A DNA stretch of 64,000 bases, taken from NCBI RefSeq assembly GCF_023101145.1, contig NZ_CP073714.1, positions 124,001-188,000 on the forward strand, in the 5' to 3' direction. Below are positions 23,396 through 33,499 of the stretch, piece by piece. The notes beneath the pieces are model-generated. The model did not search any database and was not told the origin of the DNA. It was given only the letters and a program-made list of their open reading frames with translations. Every line of letters starts with the position of its first letter. The stretch's first letter is position 1. A program made the position numbers and the translations under genes. This DNA is from Paenibacillus pabuli (GTDB lineage Bacteria > Bacillota > Bacilli > Paenibacillales > Paenibacillaceae).

Positions 23396-23468
23396 GAGTC
23401 ATTAGCTCAGTTGGTAGAGCACCTGACTTTTAATCAGGGTGTCGAAGGTTCGAGCCCTTCATGACTCA
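23396..23468 (+). tRNA. tRNA-Lys (TTT), CCA not encoded
   Basis: 73 nt, acceptor GAGTCAT/ATGACTC, anticodon loop CTTTTAA, discriminator A at 23468 followed by TCTT rather than CCA. It is the last of the cluster and the only one here without an encoded CCA, so it needs CCA addition by the nucleotidyltransferase. Confidence 0.95.
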
Positions 23469-23475
23469 TCTTTTG

Positions 23476-23517
23476 AAAAGAGTGATTGATCATTAATTTG
23501 ATCATTCACTCTTTTTT
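23476..23517 (+). terminator. Terminator of the rRNA-tRNA operon
   Basis: AAAAGAGTGATTGATCA pairs with TGATCATTCACTCTTTT around a short AT loop (one mismatch), with six T at the end. Confidence 0.9.
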
Positions 23518-23628
23518 GTTATGGATAAATAAATCGAATGTGGAAACTCATGATAAGGACTGAAAAGGGCGATGCTGCGCAAGATATGATAAGATAATAG
23601 AAAAAAGCAGAGTGGTGGCGTTCATTAT

Positions 23629-24825
23629 ATGAAGCTCATACCTGATCTAAAGCAACAAATCGAAGCAATTATAGGCACTACATTGGATGAATCCGTGATA
23701 ACTATAAAAGAATGGAATCAATATGGATTAGGCTCAACTCATCATGGAACAGTTCCAGTGGTTCGTAATACTTTCACAAAAGAGGACGAAGATCTCACAC
23801 GTGATCATGAGATGAAGGATGATTTGATTTCGGGTGAAAGCAGTTGGCGTACAGTAGACCGAATATATTTTAAAGTCGGAATGAATGAGGAAGAAGGTAC
23901 TGTCGTATATTGGGGGTGCTCTGTTGACGCCGTTACGCTGGAAGTGCAGCGTTTAATCGAGCTTCTCATTAGTAGTCATAGGGAGCCGGTAGATGAAGAA
24001 GAGCCCGTGAAATATGAAAACGATAGAGAGCAGCAGCTTGCTGAATTGGGACAATGGCTTCAAAAGCAAGTTGAGCAAAGTGTTCAGCAGGAACCTATTC
24101 CAGATCATTTATCATTGGATGGAGAATTGAATACAGAGAAAATCCCATTTTTGCTGCAATGTGAGACACCTGATGCTCATCGCATTCGTTCCAAGGAATT
24201 GAACAAGTTACTCGAGAGCTACTTCGGTGAAGAGATTATACTGATTCCTGTGGGAGCGCAGGAGTGGGTGTTTCTAGGTAATGAACAGATTGTCACAGGC
24301 GAGGCAGAAGAGGATACGACAGAAGCCAGAAAGGATTTACTGAATGCATTTTGTCAGGGGTTATATGAATTGGTTGCCAGTGAATGGGCGGGTGTGTTTC
24401 ATTTGTCTGCATCCTTACCGTGTATCCCTGCAAAGCAGCTATCTCCTGTCACGGCACTTCTTCAAGAGAGTGTTCACTTGGGCCGGGCTTTCCATGTCGC
24501 ACAACACATCCATCTCCCGTGGGATCTGCACCTCGAACGTTTAGTAGATAGCATCCCTGTGCAACAACGTCTTCGTTTTATACAGGAGACGGGGAAAGGC
24601 ACTATGCTGTTTAGTGATAGTGAGACACTGGCTACGCTGGAGACTTTCTTCAATCTGGATTGTAATGTCAGCGAGACGGCGAAGAGGCTCTTCATTCACC
24701 GAAATACCTTGGTATATCGTTTGGATAAGATCAAACAGGAGATCGGATATGATGTCAGAAACTTCGATAGTGCTGTTCTGGTGCGACTTTTATTGCTTAT
24801 GTACAAAGTGACGAAAAAGCTTTGA
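23629..24825 (+). CDS. PucR/CdaR-type transcriptional regulator
   Basis: 398 residues ending in a PucR C-terminal helix-turn-helix (LETFFNLDCNVSETAKRLF, then HRNTLVYRLDKIKQEIGYD), the DNA-binding module of CdaR/PucR regulators. The N-terminal 330 residues have no recognised sensor domain in my reading. ATG 23629 has a weak AGTGGTGG site. It lies 103 nt upstream of an orphan sugar ABC ATPase on the same strand, which makes a role in carbohydrate uptake likely but unproven. The start context and a TATGAT/GATAAT stretch near 23590 suggest its own promoter. Confidence 0.75.
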   Translation: MKLIPDLKQQIEAIIGTTLDESVITIKEWNQYGLGSTHHGTVPVVRNTFTKEDEDLTRDHEMKDDLISGESSWRTVDRIYFKVGMNEEEGTVVYWGCSVDAVTLEVQRLIELLISSHREPVDEEEPVKYENDREQQLAELGQWLQKQVEQSVQQEPIPDHLSLDGELNTEKIPFLLQCETPDAHRIRSKELNKLLESYFGEEIILIPVGAQEWVFLGNEQIVTGEAEEDTTEARKDLLNAFCQGLYELVASEWAGVFHLSASLPCIPAKQLSPVTALLQESVHLGRAFHVAQHIHLPWDLHLERLVDSIPVQQRLRFIQETGKGTMLFSDSETLATLETFFNLDCNVSETAKRLFIHRNTLVYRLDKIKQEIGYDVRNFDSAVLVRLLLLMYKVTKKL

Positions 24826-24928
24826 TATTTTTGTGCAGTTTGCGAATAGTCAACTATCATGTAAATGGGTTAATATAAAACTACAAAATGTATTCGATTA
24901 CAAAATGATCTTTGAGGAGGCAATAATC

Positions 24929-26053
24929 ATGGCTGGTGTACGTCTAGAGCATATTTTCAAAAAATACCCGGGTTCTGATAAAGCAACAGTAGTTGATATT
25001 AACCTGGACATTAAAGATAAAGAATTTTTGGTACTGGTAGGTCCGTCCGGTTGTGGTAAATCAACAACACTGCGTATGATCGCAGGCCTTGAGGAAATTT
25101 CTGAAGGTAAACTCTATATCGGCGACCGTGTCGTGAATGATGTTGCTCCTAAAGACCGCGATATCGCGATGGTATTCCAATCCTATGCCTTGTATCCGCA
25201 TATGAGCGTATACCAAAACATGGCGTTTGGTTTGAAATTGCGTAAAGTGAAAAAAGACGAGATCGACAAACGTGTACGTGAAGCAGCTAAAATTCTGGAT
25301 ATCGAGCATTTGCTTGAGCGTAAACCTAAGGCTTTGTCCGGTGGTCAACGTCAGCGTGTCGCTCTGGGACGTGCGATCGTCCGTGATCCACAAGTATTCT
25401 TGATGGATGAGCCTCTTTCCAACTTGGATGCCAAACTGCGTGGTCAGATGCGTGCTGAGATCACTAAACTTGCGAAACGTTTGGAAACAACTGTTATCTA
25501 CGTAACGCATGACCAAATCGAAGCAATGACAATGGGTGATCGGATCGTTGTTATGAAGGATGGTATCATCCAACAAGCAGCTTCTCCGGAAGAGCTTTAC
25601 AACCACCCGGCTAACCTGTTCGTAGCTGGTTTCATCGGTTCCCCGACAATGAACTTTATCTCGGGTAAATTGGCTGAGCAAGGTGCTAGCCTGCATTTCG
25701 TAGCTCCTGGTGTGGACGTTGAAATCCCACAAGGTAAAGCACAAGTGCTGAAATCAAGAGGATACATTGGTAAAGAAGTGATTCTGGGTGTTCGTCCAGA
25801 AGACATTCACGAAGAGCCAGTATTCCTGGAGGCTTCCCCGAACTCTGTATTCTCTACACACGTAGATGTAACAGAGAACCTGGGTCACGAAATGCTCCTC
25901 TACTTGAGCGGTGTAGGTAACGACACTACAATCGCACGTGTAGACGGACGTTCCAACACTCGTGATGGTTCCACAGTCAAAATGGCAATTGACATGAACA
26001 AAGTTCATATCTTTGATAAAGAGACTGAAGTAAACGTTCTTCTTCAAGACTAA
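24929..26053 (+). CDS. ugpC: Sugar ABC transporter ATP-binding protein (MsmX/UgpC type)
   Basis: ATPase that energises carbohydrate importers of the CUT1 class. The 374 residues have Walker A GPSGCGKS at 38-45, Q-loop MVFQSYALYPHM, signature LSGGQRQRVALGRA, Walker B VFLMDEPLSNLDAKLR, a switch His in VTHDQIEAM, and the C-terminal OB-type regulatory domain (GVRPEDIH). ATG 24929 follows TGAGGAGGC; an upstream in-frame extension lacks a good site. No permease or binding protein adjoins it, as for B. subtilis MsmX, which serves several importers. It may energise the ATPase-less importer at 42-46 kb. Confidence 0.92.
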   Translation: MAGVRLEHIFKKYPGSDKATVVDINLDIKDKEFLVLVGPSGCGKSTTLRMIAGLEEISEGKLYIGDRVVNDVAPKDRDIAMVFQSYALYPHMSVYQNMAFGLKLRKVKKDEIDKRVREAAKILDIEHLLERKPKALSGGQRQRVALGRAIVRDPQVFLMDEPLSNLDAKLRGQMRAEITKLAKRLETTVIYVTHDQIEAMTMGDRIVVMKDGIIQQAASPEELYNHPANLFVAGFIGSPTMNFISGKLAEQGASLHFVAPGVDVEIPQGKAQVLKSRGYIGKEVILGVRPEDIHEEPVFLEASPNSVFSTHVDVTENLGHEMLLYLSGVGNDTTIARVDGRSNTRDGSTVKMAIDMNKVHIFDKETEVNVLLQD

Positions 26054-26117
26054 TAATACTGGGATTCATCGGTAACGATGGAATCTGTCAGTTAACGCAA
26101 TCATACATTGTAATCAG

Positions 26118-26151
26118 AGCCCCTTCCGTTATTGCTGGAAGGGGCTTTTTT
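26118..26151 (+). terminator. ugpC: ugpC terminator
   Basis: AGCCCCTTCC (26118-26127) pairs perfectly with GGAAGGGGCT (26137-26146), followed by T. Confidence 0.92.
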
Positions 26152-26316
26152 GACTCATCGGTGAGTGAAGCCAAGATTGCATTCATCCCGGAATTCATTT
26201 AAGATTATTTGAAGGTTAGATGCTGTAACAAACAACATGAATGCGCTATTAATGTAATGGAATGACGCTAAGGCTGATGTACATAGAGGGCAGCGAATGC
26301 TGAAAGGAAGAGACAA

Positions 26317-27255
26317 ATGGCGAAAAAAGTGAAAGTATCTGAATTGGTACAACAGTTCCAGTTGGAGGTTGTGTCTGGATCTCACGGACTGAAGAGAGTC
26401 ATTACTGTAGACGATTTGAACCGTCCTGGCCTGGAAATGGCCGGTTATTTTGAATATCATCCACAAGAACGGGTGCAGCTGCTTGGTAGAACAGAGCTGG
26501 CCTTTTTTTCCATGCTGCCTGAAGCAGAGCGTCGTGACCGGATGCAGCGCCTGTGCACGGAAGAAACGCCTTGTATATTGGTGACTCGTGGACTGGAAGT
26601 ACCACAGGAACTAATCGATATCAGTGAGGAGCAGAATCTGGCCGTGCTTCGCAGCAACATGGCTACAACCATTTTATCGAGCCGTATTACCGGATTCCTG
26701 GAGCGCAAGCTTGCGCCAACGGCAACGATTCATGGCGTACTGTGTGATGTGAATGGAGTCGGTATGCTGATTACGGGCAGCAGTGGTATTGGTAAGAGTG
26801 AAACGGCACTTGAACTGGTGAAGCGTGGACACCGTTTGATTGCCGATGATGCAGTTGAAATCAGGCAAACATCAGACTTCCAGCTGCACGGAACAGCACC
26901 AGAGCTCATCCGCCACCTGCTTGAGATTCGGGGAGTCGGGATCATCAACGTGATGACATTATTTGGTGCAGGGGCTGTGCGCAATAATAAACGAATTACT
27001 CTGGTAGTGCGTCTTGAGGCTTGGCAGCAGGATAAGCAGTATGATCGCCTCGGTCTGGATGAGGAGACTACACGAATCATCGATACAGATGTACCGCTGG
27101 TAACCATTCCTGTTCGTCCGGGACGGAACTTGGCCGTAATTATTGAAGTTGCGGCGATGAACTATCGTCTTAAGCAAATGGGTCTTAATGCTGCGCTGCA
27201 ATTTACAAACAAGCTGACAGCAACCATTTCGGAAGACATGGAAGACATGGACTAG
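26317..27255 (+). CDS. hprK: HPr kinase/phosphorylase
   Basis: Bifunctional enzyme that phosphorylates HPr and Crh on Ser46 when fructose 1,6-bisphosphate is high and removes the phosphate by phosphorolysis when phosphate is high; it is the sensor of carbon catabolite repression in Firmicutes. The 312 residues show catalytic-region His139, Walker A GSSGIGKS at 154-161, and the HPrK signature [10 protein letters not shown]. The ATG follows GAAAGGAAGAG. It begins the block hprK-lgt-ppaX-yvoF, which matches B. subtilis. A Ser46-bearing HPr-like protein is encoded at 60.2 kb. Confidence 0.96.
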   Translation: MAKKVKVSELVQQFQLEVVSGSHGLKRVITVDDLNRPGLEMAGYFEYHPQERVQLLGRTELAFFSMLPEAERRDRMQRLCTEETPCILVTRGLEVPQELIDISEEQNLAVLRSNMATTILSSRITGFLERKLAPTATIHGVLCDVNGVGMLITGSSGIGKSETALELVKRGHRLIADDAVEIRQTSDFQLHGTAPELIRHLLEIRGVGIINVMTLFGAGAVRNNKRITLVVRLEAWQQDKQYDRLGLDEETTRIIDTDVPLVTIPVRPGRNLAVIIEVAAMNYRLKQMGLNAALQFTNKLTATISEDMEDMD

Positions 27256-27297
27256 GAATAGAGAAATATAGGAACAAATTAAACGTTTTAAAATAAA

Positions 27298-27353
27298 GAC
27301 CAAGTTCGGCCTGCTCTACTTCTTACGGGATTTGGAGCAGGTCCCATTTGGTC
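27298..27353 (+). other. Stem-loop in the hprK-lgt gap
   Basis: GACCAA (27298-27303) pairs with TTGGTC (27348-27353), and inside it CCTGCTC (27310-27316) pairs with GAGCAGG (27335-27341). No T run follows, so it may be an RNA processing or stability element within the transcript rather than a terminator. Confidence 0.5.
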
Positions 27354-27391
27354 ATGCATGCAGATAAGTGAATTTATAGGAGTGTGAATGA

Positions 27392-28429
27392 ATGGATACA
27401 TTATTACTGTTGAACCCCATTGCGTTCTCCATCGGAGCGTTAAAGGTTCACTGGTACGGGCTTATTCTCGGTACAGCGGCACTTGTAGGTTTGTTGCTCG
27501 TCATTCGGGAAGGCAAACGGTATAACATCCCGCAGGAAGTATTCATGGACATGGTCCTGCTCGGTGTGCCTTCTGCCATTATCGGTGCCCGTATATATTA
27601 TGTGGCATTTCGATGGGATGATTATAAGGATAATCTATGGGATGTCTTCAAAATATGGAATGGTGGTATCGCCATATACGGCGCACTGATTGGTGCAATC
27701 ATATGTGCAGTGATTTTCTTCCGTCGTAAAGGGTATAATTTCTGGCGCATGGCCGACATCTGTGCACCGGGACTGATTGTTGGACAGATGATCGGACGCT
27801 GGGGTAACTTTGTAAACCAGGAGGCTTATGGCGGACCTGTAGAAGAATCGTTTTTGAGAGACAAGCTTCATTTGCCAGACTTTATCGTTAATCAGATGAA
27901 TGTGGAAGGTGTATTCCATCATCCTGCTTTTCTGTATGAATCCTTGTGGAGTCTTGTAGGTTTGGTGATCTTACTTGTACTTCGTCGGCAAAAGTTCCTG
28001 CGTGCTGGTGAGTTGTTTATGTCTTATTTTATATGGTACTCCATCGGCCGTTTCTTTATCGAAGCGCTGCGTACTGACAGTCTGGGTTTCCAGGCTCCGC
28101 AATGGGTTGCCTCCATGGTTAATGGGTTATGGTCTCCGATGACAGCTATGGGCTTTGAGCAAGGATATCTTGATCCAGCCTACGGTAATGTAAGAATTTC
28201 GCAGCTGCTGGCAATTGGCATCATTATTGTTGCAATAGTCTTCATCGTTGTGAGAAGAATGACAGGCAAGGCAGATGTGCGGTACAGTGATCCGATTGTA
28301 TCTTCCAAGGTTCCTTCAGAATCATCGGATGATATGGTGCATACAGGCCCAGTTGCAAGCAAAGAGGACACGGCAACGACAGTCTCGGCCAAAGAGGATC
28401 CAAAGCAAGCTGAAGAGAAAAAGGAGTAA
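27392..28429 (+). CDS. lgt: Prolipoprotein diacylglyceryl transferase
   Basis: Membrane enzyme that moves diacylglycerol from phosphatidylglycerol to the lipobox Cys of prelipoproteins. The 345 residues contain about seven membrane segments and the Lgt signature GQMIGRWGNFVNQEAYGG, plus HPAFLYESLW. It is about 60-75 residues longer than typical Lgt because of a hydrophilic Ser/Asp/Glu/Lys-rich tail after the last membrane segment (about 285-345). ATG 27392 follows AGGAGTG. It is six bases upstream of ppaX. A lipoprotein gene at 42.4 kb encodes one probable substrate. Confidence 0.95.
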   Translation: MDTLLLLNPIAFSIGALKVHWYGLILGTAALVGLLLVIREGKRYNIPQEVFMDMVLLGVPSAIIGARIYYVAFRWDDYKDNLWDVFKIWNGGIAIYGALIGAIICAVIFFRRKGYNFWRMADICAPGLIVGQMIGRWGNFVNQEAYGGPVEESFLRDKLHLPDFIVNQMNVEGVFHHPAFLYESLWSLVGLVILLVLRRQKFLRAGELFMSYFIWYSIGRFFIEALRTDSLGFQAPQWVASMVNGLWSPMTAMGFEQGYLDPAYGNVRISQLLAIGIIIVAIVFIVVRRMTGKADVRYSDPIVSSKVPSESSDDMVHTGPVASKEDTATTVSAKEDPKQAEEKKE

Positions 28430-28435
28430 TGCAGC

Positions 28436-29086
28436 ATGATTGACACGGTTTTGTTTGATCTGGATGGAACGATTATCGATACAAATGAGCTAATTATCAA
28501 CTCTTTCCTTCATGTGATGAAGGATTTGCAAGTATCAACCCCTTGGACACGTGAGCAGATCATCCCGCATATGGGGGGGACACTGGAAAATCAGATGCGC
28601 ACGTTCTCTGGAAAAGAGGATGTTGCAGAGTATGTAAAAGGATATCGTGCATACAACGACGTTCATCATGATGCGATGGTTCAGCCATTTCCTCATGTGA
28701 TTGAGGTTGTTGAAGCTCTTCATAAGGCAGGAATTGTGATGGGTGTGGTCACAACGAAAATTCGTCCATCCACTCTCAAGGTGCTGGAGCGTTTTGACCT
28801 GATGAAGTATATGAAGTCGATTGTGACGGTTACCGATGTAACCAATCCCAAACCGCATGCTGAACCCGTCCTGAAAGCAATCGAAGAGTTGGGTGCAGAT
28901 CCGTCCAAAACATTGATGGTGGGTGACAGTCCAGTGGATATTCAATCGGCTCAGAACGCAGGTGCTCTTTCGGCGGGCGTAGCTTGGTCGCTTAAGGGAG
29001 AGGACGTATTGAACGACTATAACCCGGATTATATTCTGCACGACATGAAGGACTTGCTTACGCTGATTGAAACGGAACATTCATGA
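28436..29086 (+). CDS. ppaX: Pyrophosphatase PpaX (HAD family)
   Basis: 216-residue HAD-superfamily phosphatase with the nucleophile motif FDLDGT (Asp8 and general acid Asp10), motif II Thr in VVTTK, and motif [20 protein letters not shown] ... MVGDSPVDI. In B. subtilis PpaX hydrolyses the pyrophosphate released by HprK phosphorylase activity, which fits its place after hprK and lgt. The ATG follows AAAAGGAG in the 3' end of lgt. Its stop overlaps the next start by four bases (ATGA), showing tight coupling. Assignment within HAD enzymes rests on position plus similarity. Confidence 0.9.
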   Translation: MIDTVLFDLDGTIIDTNELIINSFLHVMKDLQVSTPWTREQIIPHMGGTLENQMRTFSGKEDVAEYVKGYRAYNDVHHDAMVQPFPHVIEVVEALHKAGIVMGVVTTKIRPSTLKVLERFDLMKYMKSIVTVTDVTNPKPHAEPVLKAIEELGADPSKTLMVGDSPVDIQSAQNAGALSAGVAWSLKGEDVLNDYNPDYILHDMKDLLTLIETEHS

Positions 29087-29625
29087 GAAAAGTAACCCGC
29101 TATCCCGTAGAAGGTCATAACGCACTTTGGCATATCTACAAGACCGTGAGTCCGTGGAAAGGCGTCCGAAATTTTATCTGGATTCAGTTGTCCCGGTACT
29201 GCCCGATTTTATCGGTCAAAAACTGGATCTACCGTCGCATGCTCGGCATGAAGGTGGGGAAACATACGGCATTTGGATTGATGGTTATGGTTGATGTGTT
29301 CTTCCCGGAGAAAATTACGGTGGGTGAAAATTCCGTGATTGGTTACAACACCACGATTCTGGCACACGAATATCTGATTAAAGAATACAGACTCGGAGAG
29401 GTTATTATCGGTGAAAATGTACTGATCGGTGCAAATTCAACCATCCTCCCGGGTGTAACCATTGGAGACGGTGCAGTTGTAGCTGCAGGAGCGGTGGTTC
29501 ATAAGGATGTAGCTCCGGGGGCCTTTGTTGGGGGGAATCCACTTCGTGATCTGTCTCGCTCGAATGCTCCAGCGGAGGAGATTGTCATAAAGTCTGATGA
29601 TCCTGATCCTAGAACATTGGAATAA
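29083..29625 (+). CDS. yvoF: Hexapeptide-repeat acyltransferase (YvoF-like)
   Basis: 180 residues with a left-handed beta-helix of hexapeptide repeats ([49 protein letters not shown]), the fold of maltose/galactoside O-acetyltransferases. His in the AHEYLI segment may be catalytic. The acceptor is unknown. The 4-nt overlap with ppaX and the same order in B. subtilis (ppaX-yvoF) indicate a conserved unit. There is no signal peptide. Confidence 0.82.
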   Translation: MRKVTRYPVEGHNALWHIYKTVSPWKGVRNFIWIQLSRYCPILSVKNWIYRRMLGMKVGKHTAFGLMVMVDVFFPEKITVGENSVIGYNTTILAHEYLIKEYRLGEVIIGENVLIGANSTILPGVTIGDGAVVAAGAVVHKDVAPGAFVGGNPLRDLSRSNAPAEEIVIKSDDPDPRTLE

Positions 29626-29816
29626 GAAGACTCACAGAAGACTGGGAATCTTAGTGAAACAAAAACAGGAATACGAATGATTCCGTGAAAAGACCAAGGA
29701 TATATCGGGAACAGATAAAGAAACATTTGAAAAAAGCAGGTTAACAATCGATACAAAAATTACCTGAATTCGTTTAGTCAAGGGTAGAGCAATAAGCTGC
29801 ACGGACAGAAATAAGG

Positions 29817-29841
29817 AAGCTGCTGATGGCAGCTTTTTTCG
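29817..29841 (+). terminator. Terminator after the hprK-yvoF block
   Basis: AAGCTGC (29817-29823) pairs with GCAGCTT (29829-29835), followed by T. It closes the block before the his operon. The 29626-30178 gap holds this, the his promoter and a leader of about 220 nt. Confidence 0.8.
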
Positions 29842-29921
29842 TATACAAATAATGAGATTACTCGTCAGCAATGGCATTAAAATGAAGGATGTAATACACA
29901 TATCCCAAACGGGTTCTAATG

Positions 29922-29951
29922 TTGACGATGGATGGTCATTCATGTTATCAT
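29922..29951 (+). promoter_or_regulatory. hisZ: Candidate promoter of the his operon
   Basis: TTGACG (29922-29927), 18 nt, TATCAT (29946-29951). It predicts a leader of about 220 nt before hisZ with a GGATTTA/TAAATCC hairpin (30102-30122). No T-box signature (TGGNACCGCG) is present. Confidence 0.6.
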
Positions 29952-30178
29952 ATCCCATATCCTTTAGTTTGTTAGCACTTTACCATGTTAAAGAAAAGAG
30001 AAGGAACTTAATTAAATTGAAGCATAAATGAACACGCATGAAGCATTTTCTCAAGGCTGCTTGGCAGCAACTATAAGAATTCAGGTTACAAGATAGAATG
30101 GGGATTTACACTACATAAATCCTGTTGAAATAGAGCGTATACCAATCTTAAATTTCTGACTCGGGGTGAATAATACCA

Positions 30179-31393
30179 ATGTCCAAACCAAAAGGCTTTG
30201 AAAAACCGACAGGTTTTCGTGACTATACACCACATGTGGTGACCAAGCTGCGAACGATTGAGCGAAATGTATTGGAATGCATGGAACGCTGGGGTTACCG
30301 TCAAATCATTACGCCAACGATTGAATACTACGATACGGTAGGTGTAGCGAGTTCTACATCAGATCGCAAGCTGTTTAAATTATTGAACAGTCGCGGGACT
30401 ACGCTGGTGCTAAGATCAGATCTGACAGCTCCGATTGCACGCGTGGTCTCTTCTCTATTGAAGGATGAGGAGCTTCCGCTGCGTCTGTCCTATCATGCAA
30501 ATGTGTTTCGATCCATTGAAGAGGAAGCAGGACGTGAAGCGGAATTTTTCCAAACGGGTGTAGAGCTGGTTGGTGATGATTCGCCAGAGGCAGATGCAGA
30601 AGTTGTAGCCCTTGCGATTGCTTCTTTGCAGGCAGCAGGTGTGTCTTCCTTTAAAATTGCGATGGGCCATATGGGATTCCTGAACGGATTGCTGGAAGAA
30701 GTCATCCCGGGTCAATTGGTACAACAGGAACAGCTAAAAGAAGGATTACTGGGACGAGATTATGTTGGTTATCGCCAATCCATCGAAGCATTAAATCTTG
30801 AACCGAAACTGAAGGAGCAGCTTGAAGCCATTTTGCGTCTACGTGGAGGTAAAGAGGTTTGTACACACGCAGCAGAGCTGAGTTCGAGCACTGAAGCAGC
30901 ACAATCGATTGCACATCTTTGTGCGGTATTTGAAGTGTTGGAAGCGTACGGGGTATCTGAGCATGTGCTGATTGATCTGACGATGATTGGTGATTTCTCC
31001 TATTATACAGGCATGACGTTTGAAGGGTATGCGGCAGAGCTGGGATCACCGGTATGCAGTGGTGGACGATATGACAATCTGCTACAGCAGTTTGGCCGTT
31101 CATTACCGGCTACAGGGTTTGCCCTCAAAACGAACCGGATTATTGATGGTGTTCATGGAATTACAATGGAAGAGAAGAAGCCTGTACGTATTCAATATAC
31201 GTCGGAATGCCGGGCTGAAGCTCTAACGGAAGCGGCCAGACTACGCAGCATCGGACAAAATGTAGTAACGTTCCTCCTTCCTGAAAATGTAGCAGAGACA
31301 AATATAACAACTGGTGATGCTCCAGCAAGCAGCACTTCAATCCAGGCAGAGCAGGTTATTACGTACAGATCTAAAAATGGAGGGGGACGCTGA
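30179..31393 (+). CDS. hisZ: ATP phosphoribosyltransferase regulatory subunit HisZ
   Basis: Histidyl-tRNA synthetase-like paralogue that forms a complex with short HisG and makes it active and histidine-sensitive. The 404 residues open [17 protein letters not shown] and keep the class II core ([45 protein letters not shown]) but lack a C-terminal anticodon-binding domain. First gene of the operon; its stop is one base from the hisG start. The short 219-residue HisG downstream requires such a partner. ATG 30179 has only a weak ribosome site. Confidence 0.94.
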   Translation: MSKPKGFEKPTGFRDYTPHVVTKLRTIERNVLECMERWGYRQIITPTIEYYDTVGVASSTSDRKLFKLLNSRGTTLVLRSDLTAPIARVVSSLLKDEELPLRLSYHANVFRSIEEEAGREAEFFQTGVELVGDDSPEADAEVVALAIASLQAAGVSSFKIAMGHMGFLNGLLEEVIPGQLVQQEQLKEGLLGRDYVGYRQSIEALNLEPKLKEQLEAILRLRGGKEVCTHAAELSSSTEAAQSIAHLCAVFEVLEAYGVSEHVLIDLTMIGDFSYYTGMTFEGYAAELGSPVCSGGRYDNLLQQFGRSLPATGFALKTNRIIDGVHGITMEEKKPVRIQYTSECRAEALTEAARLRSIGQNVVTFLLPENVAETNITTGDAPASSTSIQAEQVITYRSKNGGGR

Positions 31394-31394
31394 G

Positions 31395-32054
31395 ATGTCG
31401 GAGATTTTGAAGGTAGCCATGCCGAAGGGCCGAATCTATAAGAAAGCCTCCAAACTGTTCCGTGAAGCAGGGCTTGATATTCCTGAAGATGTGGACGATA
31501 CGCGCAAATTGGTGATTGAAGTACCGGAAGCCGGGATGGAGTTCATCATGGCAAAACCCGTGGATGTTCCAACGTATGTGGAGTATGGGGTAGCGGATAT
31601 CGGTATTGTGGGCAAAGATGTTCTGCTTGAGGAAAATCGGGACGTATACGAATTGTTGAATCTGGGAATTGCACAGTGCCGCATGTCTGTTATTGGACTA
31701 CCGGACTGGACTCCTGGCATTCAGCAGCGTGTGGCAACAAAGTATCCGAGAATTGCTTCCCAATATTTCCGCGAGCAGGGACAACAGGTGGAAGTGATCA
31801 AGCTGAATGGTTCCATCGAGCTGGCGCCGCTGATCGGTCTGGCTGATCGAATTGTCGATCTGGTGGAGACAGGTCAGACTTTGCGTGAGAATGGTCTCGT
31901 TGAGATGACGGAGATTCTGGATATCACGAGCCGCCTTATCGCCAATCGGGTAAGTTATCGGATGAAGAACGCGCGGATTCAGGCATTGTGTGATGCACTC
32001 CAGCAGGTCATTCCAGCCTCGAATGAGGTATCGGCGGGAACATTCCGAGGGTGA
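31395..32054 (+). CDS. hisG: ATP phosphoribosyltransferase, short form
   Basis: First step of histidine synthesis: ATP plus PRPP gives phosphoribosyl-ATP. 219 residues, the short form without a C-terminal regulatory domain, so it needs HisZ. Landmarks: [12 protein letters not shown], the periplasmic-binding-like core [14 protein letters not shown], and the PRPP segment [21 protein letters not shown] 31395 follows AGGGGGAC and starts one base after the hisZ stop; an upstream in-frame ATG overlapping hisZ is less likely. Confidence 0.96.
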   Translation: MSEILKVAMPKGRIYKKASKLFREAGLDIPEDVDDTRKLVIEVPEAGMEFIMAKPVDVPTYVEYGVADIGIVGKDVLLEENRDVYELLNLGIAQCRMSVIGLPDWTPGIQQRVATKYPRIASQYFREQGQQVEVIKLNGSIELAPLIGLADRIVDLVETGQTLRENGLVEMTEILDITSRLIANRVSYRMKNARIQALCDALQQVIPASNEVSAGTFRG

Positions 32055-32194
32055 GTGGAGCAGGCAAGATGTAATGGAAGTAACTAATCGATGAATGATG
32101 ATCGACGTCGGTAAAATAGGACGTTGGATAAAATAGAATTCAGGCTTATCACTAGAAGTATGGCAGGCACTACAGGGACAGGGAGGATGTACGA

Positions 32195-33499
32195 ATGAAA
32201 ATTGTACCTGCACGTGAATTTAATCTGAAGCGGGAAGTGGAGTACGGCACACCGGAGCAAAATGAAACGGTACGGCGCATTGTCAACGACATTCGCCGGG
32301 AAGGCGATGCGGCACTGCTGCGTTATACAGAGCAGCTGGACCGCACGAAGCTGACGGCCGCGGAGCTGCGCGTGCCGCAGGAAGAGCTGCAGGCGGCTTA
32401 TGCGGCCGTGGAGCCTTCCTTCGTGACGGCGATCCGACAAGCCGCCGCGAACATTCGTGCGTTTCATGAGAAGCAGAAACGCAACTCCTGGATGGATTGG
32501 CAGCCGGACGGCAGTCTGCTGGGCCAGGTGATCCGGCCGCTGAAGCGGGTCGGCGTCTATGTACCTGGCGGCAAAGCAGCGTACCCTTCGTCAGTGCTGA
32601 TGAATGTGATTCCGGCACAGGTGGCTGGCGTGCCGGAGATTGTTTTGGTGACGCCGCCGTCCACAAACGGCGGCGAAGGCATTAACCCGTATATTCTCGT
32701 GGCTGCTGCGGAAGCAGGCGTGAGCGAGATGTATCGGGTTGGCGGCGCTCAGGCAATCGCCGCCCTTGCTTACGGCACGGAGAGCATTGCCCCGGTCGAC
32801 AAGATCTGTGGACCGGGCAATATTTACGTGGCGCTCGCGAAGCGTGAGGTGTACGGCGCAGTCGATATCGACAGTATCGCCGGGCCGAGTGAGATTGTGG
32901 TGCTCGCCGATGATACGGCGAATCCGGTGTATGTCGCCGCCGACCTGTTGTCGCAGGCGGAACATGACGAGATGGCATCGGCCATTCTCGTCACGAACTC
33001 GGCCGTGTTGGCGGAAGCCGTGCAGGCCGAAGTGCGGCAGCAGCTGGACGTGCTGCCACGGCGTGATATCGCTGCTGCTTCCGTGGAGCAGTATGGCGCG
33101 ATTATTGTGGTCGATTCCATCGATGAGGGAATCGACGTGGTGAACCGGCTCGCACCAGAGCATCTGGAGATCATGGTGCAGGAGCCCATGGCTTACGCTG
33201 GCCGGATCGAGAATGCCGGAGCGATCTTCCTCGGCCCGTATAGCTCGGAGCCGGTAGGGGATTATTTTGCGGGACCGAATCACATTATTCCGACAAATGG
33301 AACAGCCCGATTCAGTTCACCTGTGGACGTGGATGATTTTATCAAAAAATCGAGTTTGATCTATTACAGCAAGGAAGCGTTGCTCCAAAATGGAGCAGCT
33401 ATTATAGAGCTGGCCCGGCATGAAGGGCTTGAAGGACACGCCCGTGCGATCGCTGTACGGTTAGAACAGGAAGGAAAGGCGGAATCGGATAATGGATAA
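32195..33499 (+). CDS. hisD: Histidinol dehydrogenase
   Basis: Zinc enzyme that makes the last two oxidations, histidinol to histidine, with NAD. The 434 residues show [18 protein letters not shown], the signature segment [16 protein letters not shown] (zinc-ligand Gln/His), and APEHLEIM with the catalytic Glu-His. AGGGAGGATG precedes the ATG; a gap of 140 nt follows hisG. The middle of the gene is much richer in G and C than its ends and neighbours (for example 43 of 60 bases at 32341-32400 against 24 of 60 at 33301-33360). It overlaps hisB by eight bases. Confidence 0.96.
   Translation: MKIVPAREFNLKREVEYGTPEQNETVRRIVNDIRREGDAALLRYTEQLDRTKLTAAELRVPQEELQAAYAAVEPSFVTAIRQAAANIRAFHEKQKRNSWMDWQPDGSLLGQVIRPLKRVGVYVPGGKAAYPSSVLMNVIPAQVAGVPEIVLVTPPSTNGGEGINPYILVAAAEAGVSEMYRVGGAQAIAALAYGTESIAPVDKICGPGNIYVALAKREVYGAVDIDSIAGPSEIVVLADDTANPVYVAADLLSQAEHDEMASAILVTNSAVLAEAVQAEVRQQLDVLPRRDIAAASVEQYGAIIVVDSIDEGIDVVNRLAPEHLEIMVQEPMAYAGRIENAGAIFLGPYSSEPVGDYFAGPNHIIPTNGTARFSSPVDVDDFIKKSSLIYYSKEALLQNGAAIIELARHEGLEGHARAIAVRLEQEGKAESDNG

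Noticed and set aside
29952..30178. T-box riboswitch ahead of hisZ
   Set aside because: The conserved TGGNACCGCG box and a matching terminator are absent.
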